Numbered from the stretch's first letter, positions 1-8,588 are shown. The stretch: DNA of 64,000 nt from Stutzerimonas stutzeri (GCF_000952685.1 NZ_JYHV01000037.1:496001-560000); one strand, 5' to 3'. A program made the numbers and translations. Notes: a model not told the origin generated them from the sequence alone.

Positions 1-768
1 GAGGCCATCCCAGCACTGGAAATCCGCAACCTGCACAAGCGCTACGGCGATCTGGAAGTACTCAAAGGCATCTCGCTGACCGCGCGCGACGGCGATGTGA
101 TTTCCATCCTCGGCTCGTCCGGCTCCGGAAAATCCACATTTCTGCGCTGCATCAATCTGCTGGAGAACCCCAACGAGGGCGAGATTCTCGTCGCTGGCGA
201 GCAGCTGCGCCTCAAACGCGCCAAAGACGGCGACCTGGTGGCAGCCGACGCCAAGCAGATCAACCTGATGCGCAGCAAGCTCGGCTTCGTGTTCCAGAAT
301 TTCAATCTCTGGCCGCACATGAGCGTGCTGGACAACATCATAGAGGCGCCACGACGCGTGCTCGGCCTGAGCAAGGCTGAAGCCACCGAAAGCGCCGAGG
401 CCTTGCTGGCCAAGGTGGGCATCGCCGATAAGCGCCATGTCTACCCCAATCAGCTATCCGGCGGTCAGCAGCAGCGCGCGGCCATCGCACGCACCTTGGC
501 GATGCAACCCAAGGTCATCCTGTTCGACGAGCCGACCTCGGCGCTCGATCCGGAAATGGTACAAGAAGTGCTTGCAGTAATCCGGTCACTGGCCGATGAG
601 GGTCGTACCATGCTGCTCGTTACCCATGAAATGAATTTCGCCAAACAGGTCTCCAGTGAGGTGGTTTTTCTTCATCAGGGCCTGGTCGAAGAGCAAGGAA
701 CGCCGGAGCAGGTGTTCGACAACCCCCAATCGGCACGCTGTAAACAGTTCATGTCCAGCCATCGCTAA
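1..768 (+). CDS. hisP: Polar amino acid ABC transporter ATPase (HisP/AotP-like), 5' end outside window
   Basis: This is the ATP-hydrolysing subunit of a basic-amino-acid importer, and it acts at the inner face of the cytoplasmic membrane. The frame is open from base 1, so the start codon lies upstream; 255 residues are visible. The Walker A motif GSSGSGKS is at visible residues 38-45. It is followed by the Q-loop region ([10 protein letters not shown]), the ABC signature LSGGQQQR, the Walker B motif VILFDEP and an H-loop histidine (LLVTHEM). The HisP-type insertion after Walker A ([16 protein letters not shown] region) favours the histidine/arginine/ornithine subfamily. The binding-protein gene starts 16 bp downstream and two permease genes follow, so this is one operon. 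Substrate choice between His, Arg and ornithine cannot be decided from sequence alone. Confidence 0.93.
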   Translation, partial: EAIPALEIRNLHKRYGDLEVLKGISLTARDGDVISILGSSGSGKSTFLRCINLLENPNEGEILVAGEQLRLKRAKDGDLVAADAKQINLMRSKLGFVFQNFNLWPHMSVLDNIIEAPRRVLGLSKAEATESAEALLAKVGIADKRHVYPNQLSGGQQQRAAIARTLAMQPKVILFDEPTSALDPEMVQEVLAVIRSLADEGRTMLLVTHEMNFAKQVSSEVVFLHQGLVEEQGTPEQVFDNPQSARCKQFMSSHR

Positions 769-784
769 TGGAGCAACACATCGC

Positions 785-1540
785 ATGAAAAGCTATAAGA
801 AAATTCTGCTGACTGCCGCCGCCACCCTGATGCTCGGCGCCAACGCCTTTGCCGCCGACAAGCTGCGCATCGGTACTGAGGGCGCCTATCCTCCCTTCAA
901 CCTGATCGACGCCAGCGGCCAGGTGGTCGGCTTCGACCTGGATATCGCCCACGCACTCTGCGCCAAGATGGAAGTCGAGTGCGAAGTGGTCACCTCCGAC
1001 TGGGACGGCATCATTCCGGCGCTGAACGCCGGCAAATTCGACTTCCTCGCCGCGTCCATGTCGGTCACAGAGGAGCGTAAGAATGCCGTCGACTTCACCG
1101 ACCACTACTACACCAACAAGCTGCAGTTCGTGGCGCCCAAATCGGTCGACTTCAAGACTGACGAGGGATATCTGAAGGGCAAAACCATCGGAGCGCAGCG
1201 TGCCACCATCGCTGGCACCTGGCTGGAAGACAACATGGATGGCGTGGTCGACATCAAGCTCTACGACACCCAAGAGAATGCCTACCTCGATCTGGCTTCC
1301 GGCCGCGTCGATGGCATCCTCGCCGACTCCTTCGTGCAGTGGGAATGGCTCAAGAGCGACGCCGGCAAGGACTTCGAATTCAAGGGTGAGCCGGTGTTCG
1401 ATAACGACAAGATCGCTATCGCCGTGCGCAAGGGCAACGATGAGCTGCGCGAGAAGCTGAACAAGGCACTGGCTGAAATCAGAGCCGACGGCACCTACGA
1501 GAAGATCAACGCGAAGTACTTCCCTTTCGATATCTACTGA
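785..1540 (+). CDS. hisJ: Periplasmic basic amino acid-binding protein (HisJ/AotJ-like)
   Basis: This is the periplasmic solute-binding protein, family 3 (SBP_bac_3), of the importer, 251 aa. The chosen ATG at 785 gives a clean Sec signal peptide: basic MKSYKK, a hydrophobic core, and an AFA cleavage site near residue 23. An upstream in-frame extension would bury the signal, so it was rejected. The mature start (KLRIGTEGAYPPFNLID) is the family N-terminal motif, and the ligand-loop region with DWDGIIPALNAGKFD follows. It lies between the ATPase and permease genes. The 61-bp gap after it contains an inverted repeat, a common arrangement that allows more binding protein than permease to be made. 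The ligand is probably arginine, ornithine, lysine or histidine (inference from family). Confidence 0.92.
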   Translation: MKSYKKILLTAAATLMLGANAFAADKLRIGTEGAYPPFNLIDASGQVVGFDLDIAHALCAKMEVECEVVTSDWDGIIPALNAGKFDFLAASMSVTEERKNAVDFTDHYYTNKLQFVAPKSVDFKTDEGYLKGKTIGAQRATIAGTWLEDNMDGVVDIKLYDTQENAYLDLASGRVDGILADSFVQWEWLKSDAGKDFEFKGEPVFDNDKIAIAVRKGNDELREKLNKALAEIRADGTYEKINAKYFPFDIY

Positions 1541-1552
1541 TCCGTCTGAATC

Positions 1553-1586
1553 AAGGCCCGGTCGCCAATCTGGTCGGCCGGGCTTT
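1553..1586 (+). promoter_or_regulatory. Intergenic stem-loop between binding-protein and permease genes
   Basis: Bases 1553-1561 can pair with 1578-1586 (eight of nine pairs, one G-T). No T-run follows, so it is more likely a 3' mRNA-stabilising or partial-attenuation hairpin for hisJ than a full terminator. Function is inferred from position. Confidence 0.45.
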
Positions 1587-1601
1587 GGTGTTTGAGCCCA
1601 T

Positions 1602-2297
1602 ATGATCCCCGACCTTCATGGATTCGGTCCCGCGCTGCTCGCCGGGACCTGGATGACCATTCAACTGGCCCTCGCGGCGCTGGCCCTGGGCCTCGTGCTC
1701 GGCCTGCTTGGCGCACTTGCCAAGACTTCTCCGTTCGCCGCCCTGCGCTGGATAGGCGGCACCTATTCGACCATCGTGCGCGGCGTACCCGAACTGCTCT
1801 GGGTGCTGTTGATCTATTTCGGCACCATCGGCCTGGTGCGTGGCATCGGTGAGATATTCGGTATCGAGAATCTTGCCCTGAGCCCGTTTACCGCCGGCAC
1901 CATCGCCCTCGGCCTGTGCTTCGGCGCTTATGCCACCGAAGTCTTTCGCGGCGCGTTGCTGGCTATTCCCAAGGGCCATCGCGAAGCCGGATTGGCCCTG
2001 GGCCTGGGCAAGCCGCGGATATTCCTGCGGCTGATCCTGCCGCAGATGTGGCGCTTGGCCCTGCCCGGCCTGGGCAACCTGTTCATGATCCTGATGAAGG
2101 ACACCGCGCTGGTTTCGGTGATTGGCCTGGACGAGATCATGCGCAGTTCGCAAATCGCCGTGACCGCCAGCAAGGAGCCCTTCACCTTCTTCGTCGTCGC
2201 CGCCTTCATCTACCTTGGCCTGACCGTTATCGCCATGAGCGGTATGTACTTCCTCGAAAAACGCGCCGGTCGCGGCTTCGCCAGGAGCACCGCATGA
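1602..2297 (+). CDS. hisQ: Amino acid ABC transporter permease (HisQ-like)
   Basis: This is one of two integral-membrane subunits of the importer, 231 aa, within the usual 225-235 range. Several hydrophobic segments are visible from residue 15 onward. The EAA-type cytoplasmic loop that docks the ATPase sits at HREAGLALGLGK and is followed by LPQ. The early segment RGVPELLWVLLIYFG matches the HisQ/ArtQ family. Its TGA stop overlaps the ATG of the next permease gene (ATGA), showing translational coupling and a heteromeric permease pair. Confidence 0.92.
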   Translation: MIPDLHGFGPALLAGTWMTIQLALAALALGLVLGLLGALAKTSPFAALRWIGGTYSTIVRGVPELLWVLLIYFGTIGLVRGIGEIFGIENLALSPFTAGTIALGLCFGAYATEVFRGALLAIPKGHREAGLALGLGKPRIFLRLILPQMWRLALPGLGNLFMILMKDTALVSVIGLDEIMRSSQIAVTASKEPFTFFVVAAFIYLGLTVIAMSGMYFLEKRAGRGFARSTA

Positions 2298-2983
2298 GCT
2301 GGGAACTGTTCATCAAGTGGCTGCCAAGCTTCCTCGACGGCGCCTGGCTGACCCTGCAACTGGTCGGCGCTTCGGTCGTCGCTGGGCTGATCCTTGCGCT
2401 GCCGCTGGGCATCGCCCGTTCCTCACGCATCCTGGCGGTGCGCGCCCTGCCCTACGGCTATATCTTTTTCTTCCGCGGTACACCGCTGCTGGTGCAGCTG
2501 TTCCTGGTCTATTACGGCATGGCGCAGTTCGAGGTGGTTCGCCAAAGCGCGCTTTGGCCGTTCCTGCGCGATCCGTACTGGTGCGCGATCATCACCATGA
2601 CGCTGCATACCGCCGCCTATATCGCCGAAATCATCCGCGGCGCGATCCAGAATGTGCCGCCGGGGGAAATCGAAGCGGCGCGTGCGCTGGGCATGTCGCG
2701 TAGCCAGGCGATGTGGCACATCATCCTGCCGCGCGCGGCGCGCATCGGTCTGCCGGCCTACAGCAACGAAGTCATTCTGATGCTCAAGGCCAGCGCCTTG
2801 GCGAGCACCATCACCCTGCTCGAACTGACCGGCATGGCACGCAAAATCGCGGCGCGCACCTATATGCACGAAGAAATGTTCCTCACTGCGGGCCTGATCT
2901 ATCTGATCATCGCTTTCATCCTGATGCAGGGTTTCAAACTGCTGGAGCGATGGTTGCGCGTGGATGCCTGCCAGGGACGCTGA
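2294..2983 (+). CDS. hisM: Amino acid ABC transporter permease (HisM-like)
   Basis: This is the second permease subunit, 229 aa. The start at 2294 overlaps the upstream stop by four bases; a much longer upstream reading would run through the hisQ gene in another frame and is not credible. Hydrophobic segments are followed by the EAA loop EIEAARALGMSRSQAMW and then IILPRA, the ATPase contact site. The early motif FRGTPLLVQLFLVYYG is typical of the HisM/ArtM branch. It is the last gene of the importer operon; the 147 bp after it show no obvious terminator or gene. Confidence 0.92.
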   Translation: MSWELFIKWLPSFLDGAWLTLQLVGASVVAGLILALPLGIARSSRILAVRALPYGYIFFFRGTPLLVQLFLVYYGMAQFEVVRQSALWPFLRDPYWCAIITMTLHTAAYIAEIIRGAIQNVPPGEIEAARALGMSRSQAMWHIILPRAARIGLPAYSNEVILMLKASALASTITLLELTGMARKIAARTYMHEEMFLTAGLIYLIIAFILMQGFKLLERWLRVDACQGR

Positions 2984-3130
2984 GCCCCCGCTACCGAGAC
3001 CCGACGGCTCGACCCTACTTCCGACAGTGATCGAGTCCGTCCCGCAGCCCGGTCAGCCGAAACCGGCCGGTGCGGAATCCTCTGGCGCGAACAAGGTCAG
3101 AACAACCCAGCATTTGCCAACGAGACTGCC

Positions 3131-4027
3131 ATGCCCGCCGACATTCAGCGCATCGAAATGGACCAACTGCCCTGCTGGCGCATCCGCAACGGTGCCGCCG
3201 AACTGATCGTCGCCGAACAGGGCGCGCAGGTGCTCTGCTACCGTCAGGGCGATGCGTCGCCGGTCATCTGGCTCAGCGAAGAGGCGTCATTCGAACGCGG
3301 CCAGGCGGTGCGCGGCGGGATCCCGGTGTGCTGGCCTTGGTTCGGCGATCTGATCCGCAATCCGCAACCGATCCAGGACGCCTACCGGGGCAGCCAACCG
3401 GCTCCGGCGCACGGGTTGGTGCGCAACATCGACTGGCTGCTGAAAGATTCGTGCAGCGACGCCGACGGCGCCACGCTGGAATTCGCCTGCAACGAAGCTG
3501 GCAGCCTGCCTGGCTGGCCTCACGCGGTGGACTTGAAGCTGCAGATTCGCCTGGACCATAAAGGGCTGCACCTGACGCTGACCAGCCACAACCGTGGTCA
3601 GGCAGAGATCGCGCTGTCCCAGGCAATGCACAGCTATTTCACCATCAGCGACATCCATCAGGTCTCGGTGGAAGGGCTGGACGGCTGCCCCTATATCGAA
3701 ACCCTGGACGCCTGGCAGCAACGCCAGCAGCAGGGTGATCTCGCCTTCGATGGCGAGACCGACCGTATCTACCTCGAGCTGCCGCCGACGCTGTGCCTGC
3801 GTGATCCGGGACTCAACCGCCGGATTATCCTGAAGACCCGCGGCTCCCGCTCGGCCGTGCTGTGGAACCCATGGGTCGCCAAGGCGCAGCGCCTGTCACA
3901 GTTCGCCGACGATGCCTGGCAGCGGATGCTTTGCATCGAGACGGCAAACGTGCTGGACGACATGGTCCGACTGGCCCCCGGCGCCACTCATTCTCTGAGT
4001 GTCTCGATCGACGTCGAAACGCTCTGA
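3131..4027 (+). CDS. yeaD: D-hexose-6-phosphate mutarotase (YeaD-like)
   Basis: This is a 298-aa aldose-1-epimerase-fold protein of the glucose-6-phosphate 1-epimerase family, which interconverts alpha and beta hexose-6-phosphates in the cytoplasm. Family hallmarks are GGIPVCWPWFGD, the HGLVRN segment and MHSYFTISD. Histidines in the last two are the expected catalytic or substrate-binding positions. There is no signal peptide. The ATG at 3131 begins MPADIQRIEMDQLP and has no rival in-frame start with a better ribosome site. It is a stand-alone gene between the amino-acid importer and the FAD oxidoreductase. Confidence 0.9.
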   Translation: MPADIQRIEMDQLPCWRIRNGAAELIVAEQGAQVLCYRQGDASPVIWLSEEASFERGQAVRGGIPVCWPWFGDLIRNPQPIQDAYRGSQPAPAHGLVRNIDWLLKDSCSDADGATLEFACNEAGSLPGWPHAVDLKLQIRLDHKGLHLTLTSHNRGQAEIALSQAMHSYFTISDIHQVSVEGLDGCPYIETLDAWQQRQQQGDLAFDGETDRIYLELPPTLCLRDPGLNRRIILKTRGSRSAVLWNPWVAKAQRLSQFADDAWQRMLCIETANVLDDMVRLAPGATHSLSVSIDVETL

Positions 4028-4182
4028 GGCCGAACCGACGCCCACCTCGATAGCCAAGATTCAAGCGTCCAGCCGCGCATTGAATCTATACTGCAACGAG
4101 CATCCCTTCACCGCCCTGGCAACCGCCAGGCGGCGACTGATGCAGCCTGCCGGTCAGTTGCGATGCTCTGGAGGTTATCTCG

Positions 4183-4266
4183 ATGTCATGGATGCCGCGC
4201 TGCGCCACACGAGCCCTAGCCAACCCTGTTCCTCATCCGCATCAGCCTTGCTCTGATGCGCCATGA
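4183..4266 (+). CDS. Possible 27-codon leader ORF coupled to the downstream oxidoreductase
   Basis: A strong GGAGG ribosome site (4170-4174) lies eight bases before an ATG. This opens a 27-codon ORF (MSWMPRCATRALANPVPHPH...) whose TGA overlaps the ATG of the next gene (ATGA at 4263-4266). The downstream gene has no recognisable ribosome site of its own, so it may depend on translation of this ORF. No homolog is recognised and the peptide sequence is not informative. It may equally be a mis-assigned regulatory leader or chance. Confidence 0.4.
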   Translation: MSWMPRCATRALANPVPHPHQPCSDAP

Positions 4267-5342
4267 ATACTGACTTCGACCTGCTGCTTGCTGGCGCTGG
4301 TCATAGCCACCTCGGCGCGCTGCGCCAATGGGCCAGCCGTGAACGCCCCGTGGGCCGGATCGGCCTGATCTCGGCCGATCCCCATGCCTGGTACTCGGGC
4401 ATGATGCCCGGCCTCATTGCCGAGCATTACCAGGCACGCCAATGCCGGATCGCGCTACCCAAACTCTGCGCAGCGGCCGAAGTCGAGTTCATCCAGGGCA
4501 CGATGGTTGCGCTACTTCCGGAAACCCCCGAGCTGCTCCTGGCGACTGGCGAGACATTGCGCAGCACCTGGCTGTCACTGAACTTGGGCTCCCTGCCCTG
4601 GCTACCGGAGCAATCCGGAGATGGTATGGAGTTGCTCTCGGTGAAGCCGTTCGCCGACTTCATCCGGCGCTGGCAACAATGGCAGGAAATCCCTGAGCCG
4701 CTGGCGATTGTCGGCGGCGGCGCGGCAGGTGTCGAACTGGCGCTGGCGATGGCCGGTCGAGCTCCGTCCATCGAGCTGTTCTCCGATGGCCAGCTGCTTA
4801 CCGCGCATCCGCCACGCCTGCGCCGTCTCGCGCTGAGGCATCTGCAGCACGCCAAGGTGCAAGTCCATGAAAACACTCCGATCCAGGCGGTGCATGGCAA
4901 CACCCTGATCGGCGACGGCCAGATCCGCTGGCGGGGCCGACGTCTGGTCGTCGCAACCGGACCCAGCCCGCTGGAGTGGGTGCGCGAATCCGGCTTGCGG
5001 CTGGATGCACGCGGCTTCATTGATGTCTCGCCAGCATTGCAAAGCCGCTCTCATCCGCACGTTTTCGCCAGCGGAGATTGCGCCAGTCTTCCCGGCGCCC
5101 TCCACAACGGTGTTCACGCGGTGCGCCAGGCGGCTGTACTCGCCACCAACCTTGGTCGAGCAGCCATCGGCCAGCCGCTGCGTCATTACCATCCACCAAC
5201 GCACAGCCTCGCCCTGTTGGCCGACGGTCACGGAGGGGCGCTGCTGAGCTGGGGCAGCCTGGCGGCCGAAGGTCGGTTACTGGGCCGCTGGAAGGATTAT
5301 ATCGATCGCCGCTTCATGCGCCGTCATGGCAGCGAAGGCTGA
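4263..5342 (+). CDS. FAD/NAD(P)-dependent oxidoreductase (NDH-2-like, SelD-fusion N-domain type)
   Basis: This 359-aa flavoprotein is of the pyridine nucleotide-disulfide oxidoreductase superfamily. An N-terminal dinucleotide fold starts immediately (DLLLAGAGHSHLGALR, residues 6-21). A second nucleotide-binding motif GGGAAGVE lies near residue 150, and a C-terminal FAD motif FASGDC near residue 270. The GAGHSH start and WYSGMMPGLIAEHY segment resemble the N-terminal domain found fused to selenide water dikinase in some bacteria, but no SelD domain follows here. Substrate is unknown. The start lacks a visible ribosome site and overlaps a short upstream ORF. Confidence 0.8.
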   Translation: MNTDFDLLLAGAGHSHLGALRQWASRERPVGRIGLISADPHAWYSGMMPGLIAEHYQARQCRIALPKLCAAAEVEFIQGTMVALLPETPELLLATGETLRSTWLSLNLGSLPWLPEQSGDGMELLSVKPFADFIRRWQQWQEIPEPLAIVGGGAAGVELALAMAGRAPSIELFSDGQLLTAHPPRLRRLALRHLQHAKVQVHENTPIQAVHGNTLIGDGQIRWRGRRLVVATGPSPLEWVRESGLRLDARGFIDVSPALQSRSHPHVFASGDCASLPGALHNGVHAVRQAAVLATNLGRAAIGQPLRHYHPPTHSLALLADGHGGALLSWGSLAAEGRLLGRWKDYIDRRFMRRHGSEG

Positions 5343-5347
5343 CGCGC

Positions 5348-6046
5348 TCAATCGAGCAGTTGCTGCAGACGTGTCTCCAGCAGCGCCGGAAAGCGTTCGA
5401 ACCAGGCACGGTTGCGCGGCGAGGGATGTGGAAGCGGATGCAGACGAAACGCTCGCGTAGTGCCCTGTTCCGTTGCCAGCTCAATATCGAAACAGGCCGT
5501 GAAACGGTCTTCACGCTGCCAGAACTCTTCGAGCTGCCGGCGCACCTCGCGCGGCTGTTCCAAGCCGAACCAGAGAAAGGCTTCGCGCCCGAGCGTGACG
5601 ATGTCGCGACCGCGCCAGTTGTCGATCAGCACCCGGCGCATCAGCGGATGAAAACGACGCTTGACCGCCATCGACCAGGCGCGATTGCCCAGTGGTTTGT
5701 AGGGCACCGTATTGATCCAGAAAAAGCCCGCACCGACCGCCCGGCTCGCCTCGAAATCCGGCATGTCTTCGCCGTGCAGATGCCGGTAGAGCGAACGCCG
5801 TACCAGTTGACCACCGCCACCGATGAAGGGCTCGCCATAGCGAACCTCCTCGCGTCCCGGATCCCGGCCGAAGAAGGCGATGGGCGCGTCCGCCCGACCG
5901 AGGCCGATGATCGGCTCCAACGGGTCCTTATCGAATTTCTGATAGACCGACACGTCAATGCCTTCGGTCCGGGCTGCGAGCGCGCGGAAAGCCTCACGCT
6001 CGGTCTGATCGAGGGGAATCGGACTGCGTTTCGACTTAGAGGTCAC
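5348..6046 (-). CDS. Uracil-DNA glycosylase family protein
   Basis: This 232-aa protein has a UDG-superfamily look: PIAFFGRDPGREEVRYGEPFIG resembles the GxxPG/GE-PF active-site region. NTVPYKPLGN matches the family N-x-x-x-x-P motif, and HPLPHPSPRN matches the C-terminal HPSP DNA-intercalation loop. The likely role is excision of deaminated bases in DNA, but some members act differently. Translation appears to start at GTG (6046), overlapping the end of the upstream DUF3299 gene by 11 bp, so the two are probably co-transcribed. It converges with the oxidoreductase gene across five bases. Confidence 0.78.
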   Translation of the reverse strand: MTSKSKRSPIPLDQTEREAFRALAARTEGIDVSVYQKFDKDPLEPIIGLGRADAPIAFFGRDPGREEVRYGEPFIGGGGQLVRRSLYRHLHGEDMPDFEASRAVGAGFFWINTVPYKPLGNRAWSMAVKRRFHPLMRRVLIDNWRGRDIVTLGREAFLWFGLEQPREVRRQLEEFWQREDRFTACFDIELATEQGTTRAFRLHPLPHPSPRNRAWFERFPALLETRLQQLLD

Positions 6047-6566
6047 TTTCGTCCACCAGTGTCACCTCGGCCGCCGATATCACATACGCCGCATCGGCCA
6101 GATCATTGCTCACCGGTTCGATCGCGAGCGTGCCGTCAACCCAGAGCGGTGCATAGATATCTTCCAGGGTAATCCCGTTCGGATAGCGAACCATGACGAT
6201 CTGGTTCGGCGGTGGCGGCGGAACGTGGATGCAGGCGCCGGGATAAGGCACCAAAAAGAACTCAGTGCTGCGGCCCTTGCTGTCGGTTTCAAGCGGTACG
6301 GGATAGCCGCCGAGACGCACCTGCTTGCCATTCAATGACGGCACGGTCTTGGCCGAATACATCACCGCTGGCAGGCCGCTCCCTTGCTTGAGTCCGCCTT
6401 GATCGCTGAAACCACCGGCTTCAGGGGAGTTGTGCTCGATCTCCGGCATTTCTTCCAGCGCCTTGCGGTCCTCGGCAGGCATCAGCTCGAGCCAGTCGAG
6501 TTCCGCCGGAGCGGCTTGGACGAAGGAGACACAGCACAGCAGCAGGAAGAGAAATATCTGGCGCAT
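6036..6566 (-). CDS. Exported DUF3299 domain protein
   Basis: This 176-aa protein has a Sec signal peptide (MRQIFLFLLLCCVSFVQAAPA, cleavage near residue 18-19). The mature region starts ELDWLELMPAEDR and contains KQVRLGGYPVPLETD and the proline-rich PYPGACIHVPPPPPN stretch, the hallmark of DUF3299. Function is not established. In other bacteria such proteins sit near ABC transporter or lipoprotein export genes. Here it overlaps the UDG-family gene by 11 bp. Confidence 0.8.
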   Translation of the reverse strand: MRQIFLFLLLCCVSFVQAAPAELDWLELMPAEDRKALEEMPEIEHNSPEAGGFSDQGGLKQGSGLPAVMYSAKTVPSLNGKQVRLGGYPVPLETDSKGRSTEFFLVPYPGACIHVPPPPPNQIVMVRYPNGITLEDIYAPLWVDGTLAIEPVSNDLADAAYVISAAEVTLVDESDL

Positions 6567-6583
6567 GGCAACCGAACGGTAGG

Positions 6584-6609
6584 AAAACGGGGCCGCCAGG
6601 CACGGCCCC
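6584..6609 (-). terminator. Rho-independent terminator after glsB-like gene
   Basis: A seven-base-pair GC stem (6603-6609 with 6589-6595, seven-base loop) is followed on the minus strand by GTTTTCC. It sits just after the stop of the 6617-6868 gene. Confidence 0.6.
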
Positions 6610-6616
6610 GAGCGGA

Positions 6617-6868
6617 TCAGTGCTTACGGCTGGTAACCATGCCGTAAATCACCAGCAGAATGATCGCACCGACCACGGCGCCGATAAAGCCTGCTCCCTC
6701 ACCCGCCTCATAGAGACCGAGCGCCTGGCCGCCATAGGTAGCCAGCAGCGAACCGCCGATACCCAGCAGGATGGTCATGATCCAACCCATGCTGTCGTTG
6801 CCTGGCTTCAGGAAACGTGCGATGAGGCCGACGATCAGGCCGATGATGATGGTTCCAATGATGCCCAT
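6617..6868 (-). CDS. GlsB/YeaQ/YmgE-type stress membrane protein
   Basis: This 83-aa, very hydrophobic protein is of the transglycosylase-associated (GlsB/YeaQ/YmgE) family. Three hydrophobic segments are visible (residues about 3-19, 27-45 and 58-78), separated by glycine-rich turns; LKPGNDSMGWIMTILLGIGGS is the family core. Its molecular role is unknown, and family members are general-stress induced. A good ribosome site (GGAG) lies ten bases before the ATG. Directly upstream are a perfect inverted repeat and a sigma-E/AlgU-like promoter candidate, listed separately. Confidence 0.88.
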   Translation of the reverse strand: MGIIGTIIIGLIVGLIARFLKPGNDSMGWIMTILLGIGGSLLATYGGQALGLYEAGEGAGFIGAVVGAIILLVIYGMVTSRKH

Positions 6869-6879
6869 TTGGCGATCTC

Positions 6880-6920
6880 CTCAGGTCCGAAAAAATGTGT
6901 TACGTATTCTCGGACCTGAG
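6880..6920. repeat. Perfect 11-bp inverted repeat next to glsB ribosome site
   Basis: CTCAGGTCCGA (6880-6890) and TCGGACCTGAG (6910-6920) are perfect complements with a 19-base AT-rich loop. On the minus strand the second arm ends directly against the GGAG ribosome site, and the first arm overlaps a possible -10 element. It could be an operator or an RNA hairpin in the leader. Confidence 0.6.
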
Positions 6921-6936
6921 GCGAGCCAGCCAGTTC
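6910..6936 (-). promoter_or_regulatory. AlgU/sigma-E-like promoter candidate for glsB-like gene
   Basis: On the minus strand GAACTG (6936-6931) and TCCGA (6914-6910) are separated by 16 bases. This is close to the AlgU consensus GAACTT-N16/17-TCtGA. A stress membrane gene is a plausible AlgU target. Each box carries one mismatch, so this is tentative. Confidence 0.35.
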
Positions 6937-6969
6937 GCCGGCGATCACATCAAGCCGGACGGCCGGAGT

Positions 6970-8055
6970 TCAGTCGCGGCTGATCAGCGATTCGACCGCG
7001 GTAATCTGTCGGTCCAGCGTGGCACGGTCGGGACAGCGCAGCGTGGCATGGCCGACCTTGCGACCGACCTTGAACGCTTTGCCGTAATGATGCAGATGGC
7101 AGTCCTCGACAGCGATGACACTCTCCACGGCCGGCACTTCACCGATGAAGTTGAGCATGGCGCTCTCGCCGACCTTGGCGGTCGAGCCCAGCGGCAGACC
7201 GGCCACGGCGCGCAGGTGATTCTCGAACTGGCTGCATTCGGCGCCCTCGATGGTCCAGTGCCCGGAATTGTGCACGCGTGGCGCGATCTCGTTCGCCTTG
7301 AGCCCGCCGTCGACCTCGAAGAACTCGAAAGCCAGCACACCGACATAATCCAGCTTGGTCAGCACGCGCCCGGCGTAGTCCTCGGCCAGCGATTGCAGTG
7401 GGTGATTGCTGCTGGCGACCGACAACCGCAGGATGCCTTCTTCGTGGGTGTTGTGAACCAGCGGATAGAAACAGACCTCGCCATCGCGGCTACGCACGGC
7501 GATCAACGAGACTTCCCCGGTGAACGGCACGAAGCCTTCGAGAATGCAGGGTACGCTGCCCAACTCGGCGAAGGCATTGGCGACATCGCTCGGCTTGCGC
7601 AGGACCTTCTGGCCCTTGCCGTCATAGCCCAAGGTGCGCGTCTTGAGCACCGCCGGCAGGCCGACGCTGGCCGCCGCGGCGTCGAGATCGGCCTGGGATT
7701 GGATATCGGCAAACTCGGGCGTCGGGATGCCGAGATCCTTGAACATGGACTTCTCGAACCAGCGATCACGGGCGATACGCAGCGCTTCGGCGCTCGGGTA
7801 GACCGGGACGAACTGCGAGAGAAACGCAACGGTCTCCGCTGGCACACTCTCGAACTCGAAGGTCACCAGATCGACCTCGTCGGCCAGCTGGCGCAGGTGG
7901 TCCTGGTCGCTGTAGTCGGCACGCAGGTGCTCGCCCAGGGCGGCAGCACAGGCATCCGGTGCCGGATCGAGGAAGGCGAAGTTCATGCCCAGCGGCGTCC
8001 CCGCCAGGGCCAGCATACGGCCCAGTTGGCCGCCACCGATCACGCCAATCTTCAT
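6970..8055 (-). CDS. purK: N5-carboxyaminoimidazole ribonucleotide synthase
   Basis: This 361-aa ATP-grasp enzyme converts 5-aminoimidazole ribonucleotide, ATP and bicarbonate to N5-CAIR in purine synthesis. The start MKIGVIGGGQLGRMLALAG is the canonical PurK N-terminus. The ATP-grasp core follows (KTRTLGYDGKGQ, then the EIAPRVHNSGHWT region, with HNSGHWTIE as the family signature). The ATG lies directly after the purE stop (8056), so purE-purK is one transcript. An intergenic stretch of 101 bp separates it from the next gene. Confidence 0.96.
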   Translation of the reverse strand: MKIGVIGGGQLGRMLALAGTPLGMNFAFLDPAPDACAAALGEHLRADYSDQDHLRQLADEVDLVTFEFESVPAETVAFLSQFVPVYPSAEALRIARDRWFEKSMFKDLGIPTPEFADIQSQADLDAAAASVGLPAVLKTRTLGYDGKGQKVLRKPSDVANAFAELGSVPCILEGFVPFTGEVSLIAVRSRDGEVCFYPLVHNTHEEGILRLSVASSNHPLQSLAEDYAGRVLTKLDYVGVLAFEFFEVDGGLKANEIAPRVHNSGHWTIEGAECSQFENHLRAVAGLPLGSTAKVGESAMLNFIGEVPAVESVIAVEDCHLHHYGKAFKVGRKVGHATLRCPDRATLDRQITAVESLISRD

Positions 8056-8547
8056 TTACGCGTCCCTCGGGTCCGGGTTGTCGAGCACGGTTTGAGTCTG
8101 TTCGTCGCGGAATTTCTTCAGCGCGGCGTGATACTCGGGGAACTCATGGCCAAGGATGCTGGCCGAGAGCAGTGCGGCGTTGATCGCGCCTGCCTTGCCG
8201 ATGGCCAGGGTAGCGACCGGCACACCTGCGGGCATCTGCACGATGGACAGTAGCGAATCCACGCCCGAGAGCATCGAGGACTGCACGGGCACGCCGAGCA
8301 CGGGCAGATGGGTTTTGGCCGCGCACATGCCGGGCAAATGGGCGGCGCCGCCGGCGCCCGCAATGATCACGCGCAGGCCACGCCCTTCGGCCTGTTCGGC
8401 GTACTGAAAGAGCAGATCGGGGGTGCGGTGCGCTGACACCACGGTGACTTCGTGCGGAATGCCGAGCTTTTCCAGCATGTCTGCGGTGTGGCTCAAGGTG
8501 GACCAGTCGGACTTGGAGCCCATGATCACGCCTACCAGTGCGGTCAT
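8056..8547 (-). CDS. purE: N5-carboxyaminoimidazole ribonucleotide mutase
   Basis: This 163-aa class I PurE moves the carboxyl group of N5-CAIR to give CAIR, the step after PurK. The family start [18 protein letters not shown] is present, with the MGSKSD phosphate loop and the active-site VVSAHRTP segment. [11 protein letters not shown] completes the signature. The start at 8547 was chosen because the open frame upstream, to 8985, shows no homology-like sequence and runs antisense through the adhP start. purK follows without a gap. Confidence 0.96.
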   Translation of the reverse strand: MTALVGVIMGSKSDWSTLSHTADMLEKLGIPHEVTVVSAHRTPDLLFQYAEQAEGRGLRVIIAGAGGAAHLPGMCAAKTHLPVLGVPVQSSMLSGVDSLLSIVQMPAGVPVATLAIGKAGAINAALLSASILGHEFPEYHAALKKFRDEQTQTVLDNPDPRDA

Positions 8548-8588
8548 CGTCGTGCCTCTCTTCGGCGCCTGCGGGCGCATCAGGAACA

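Noticed and set aside
6895-8253. 452-codon plus-strand frame opposite purK
   Set aside because: Antisense shadow of purK; no independent motif.
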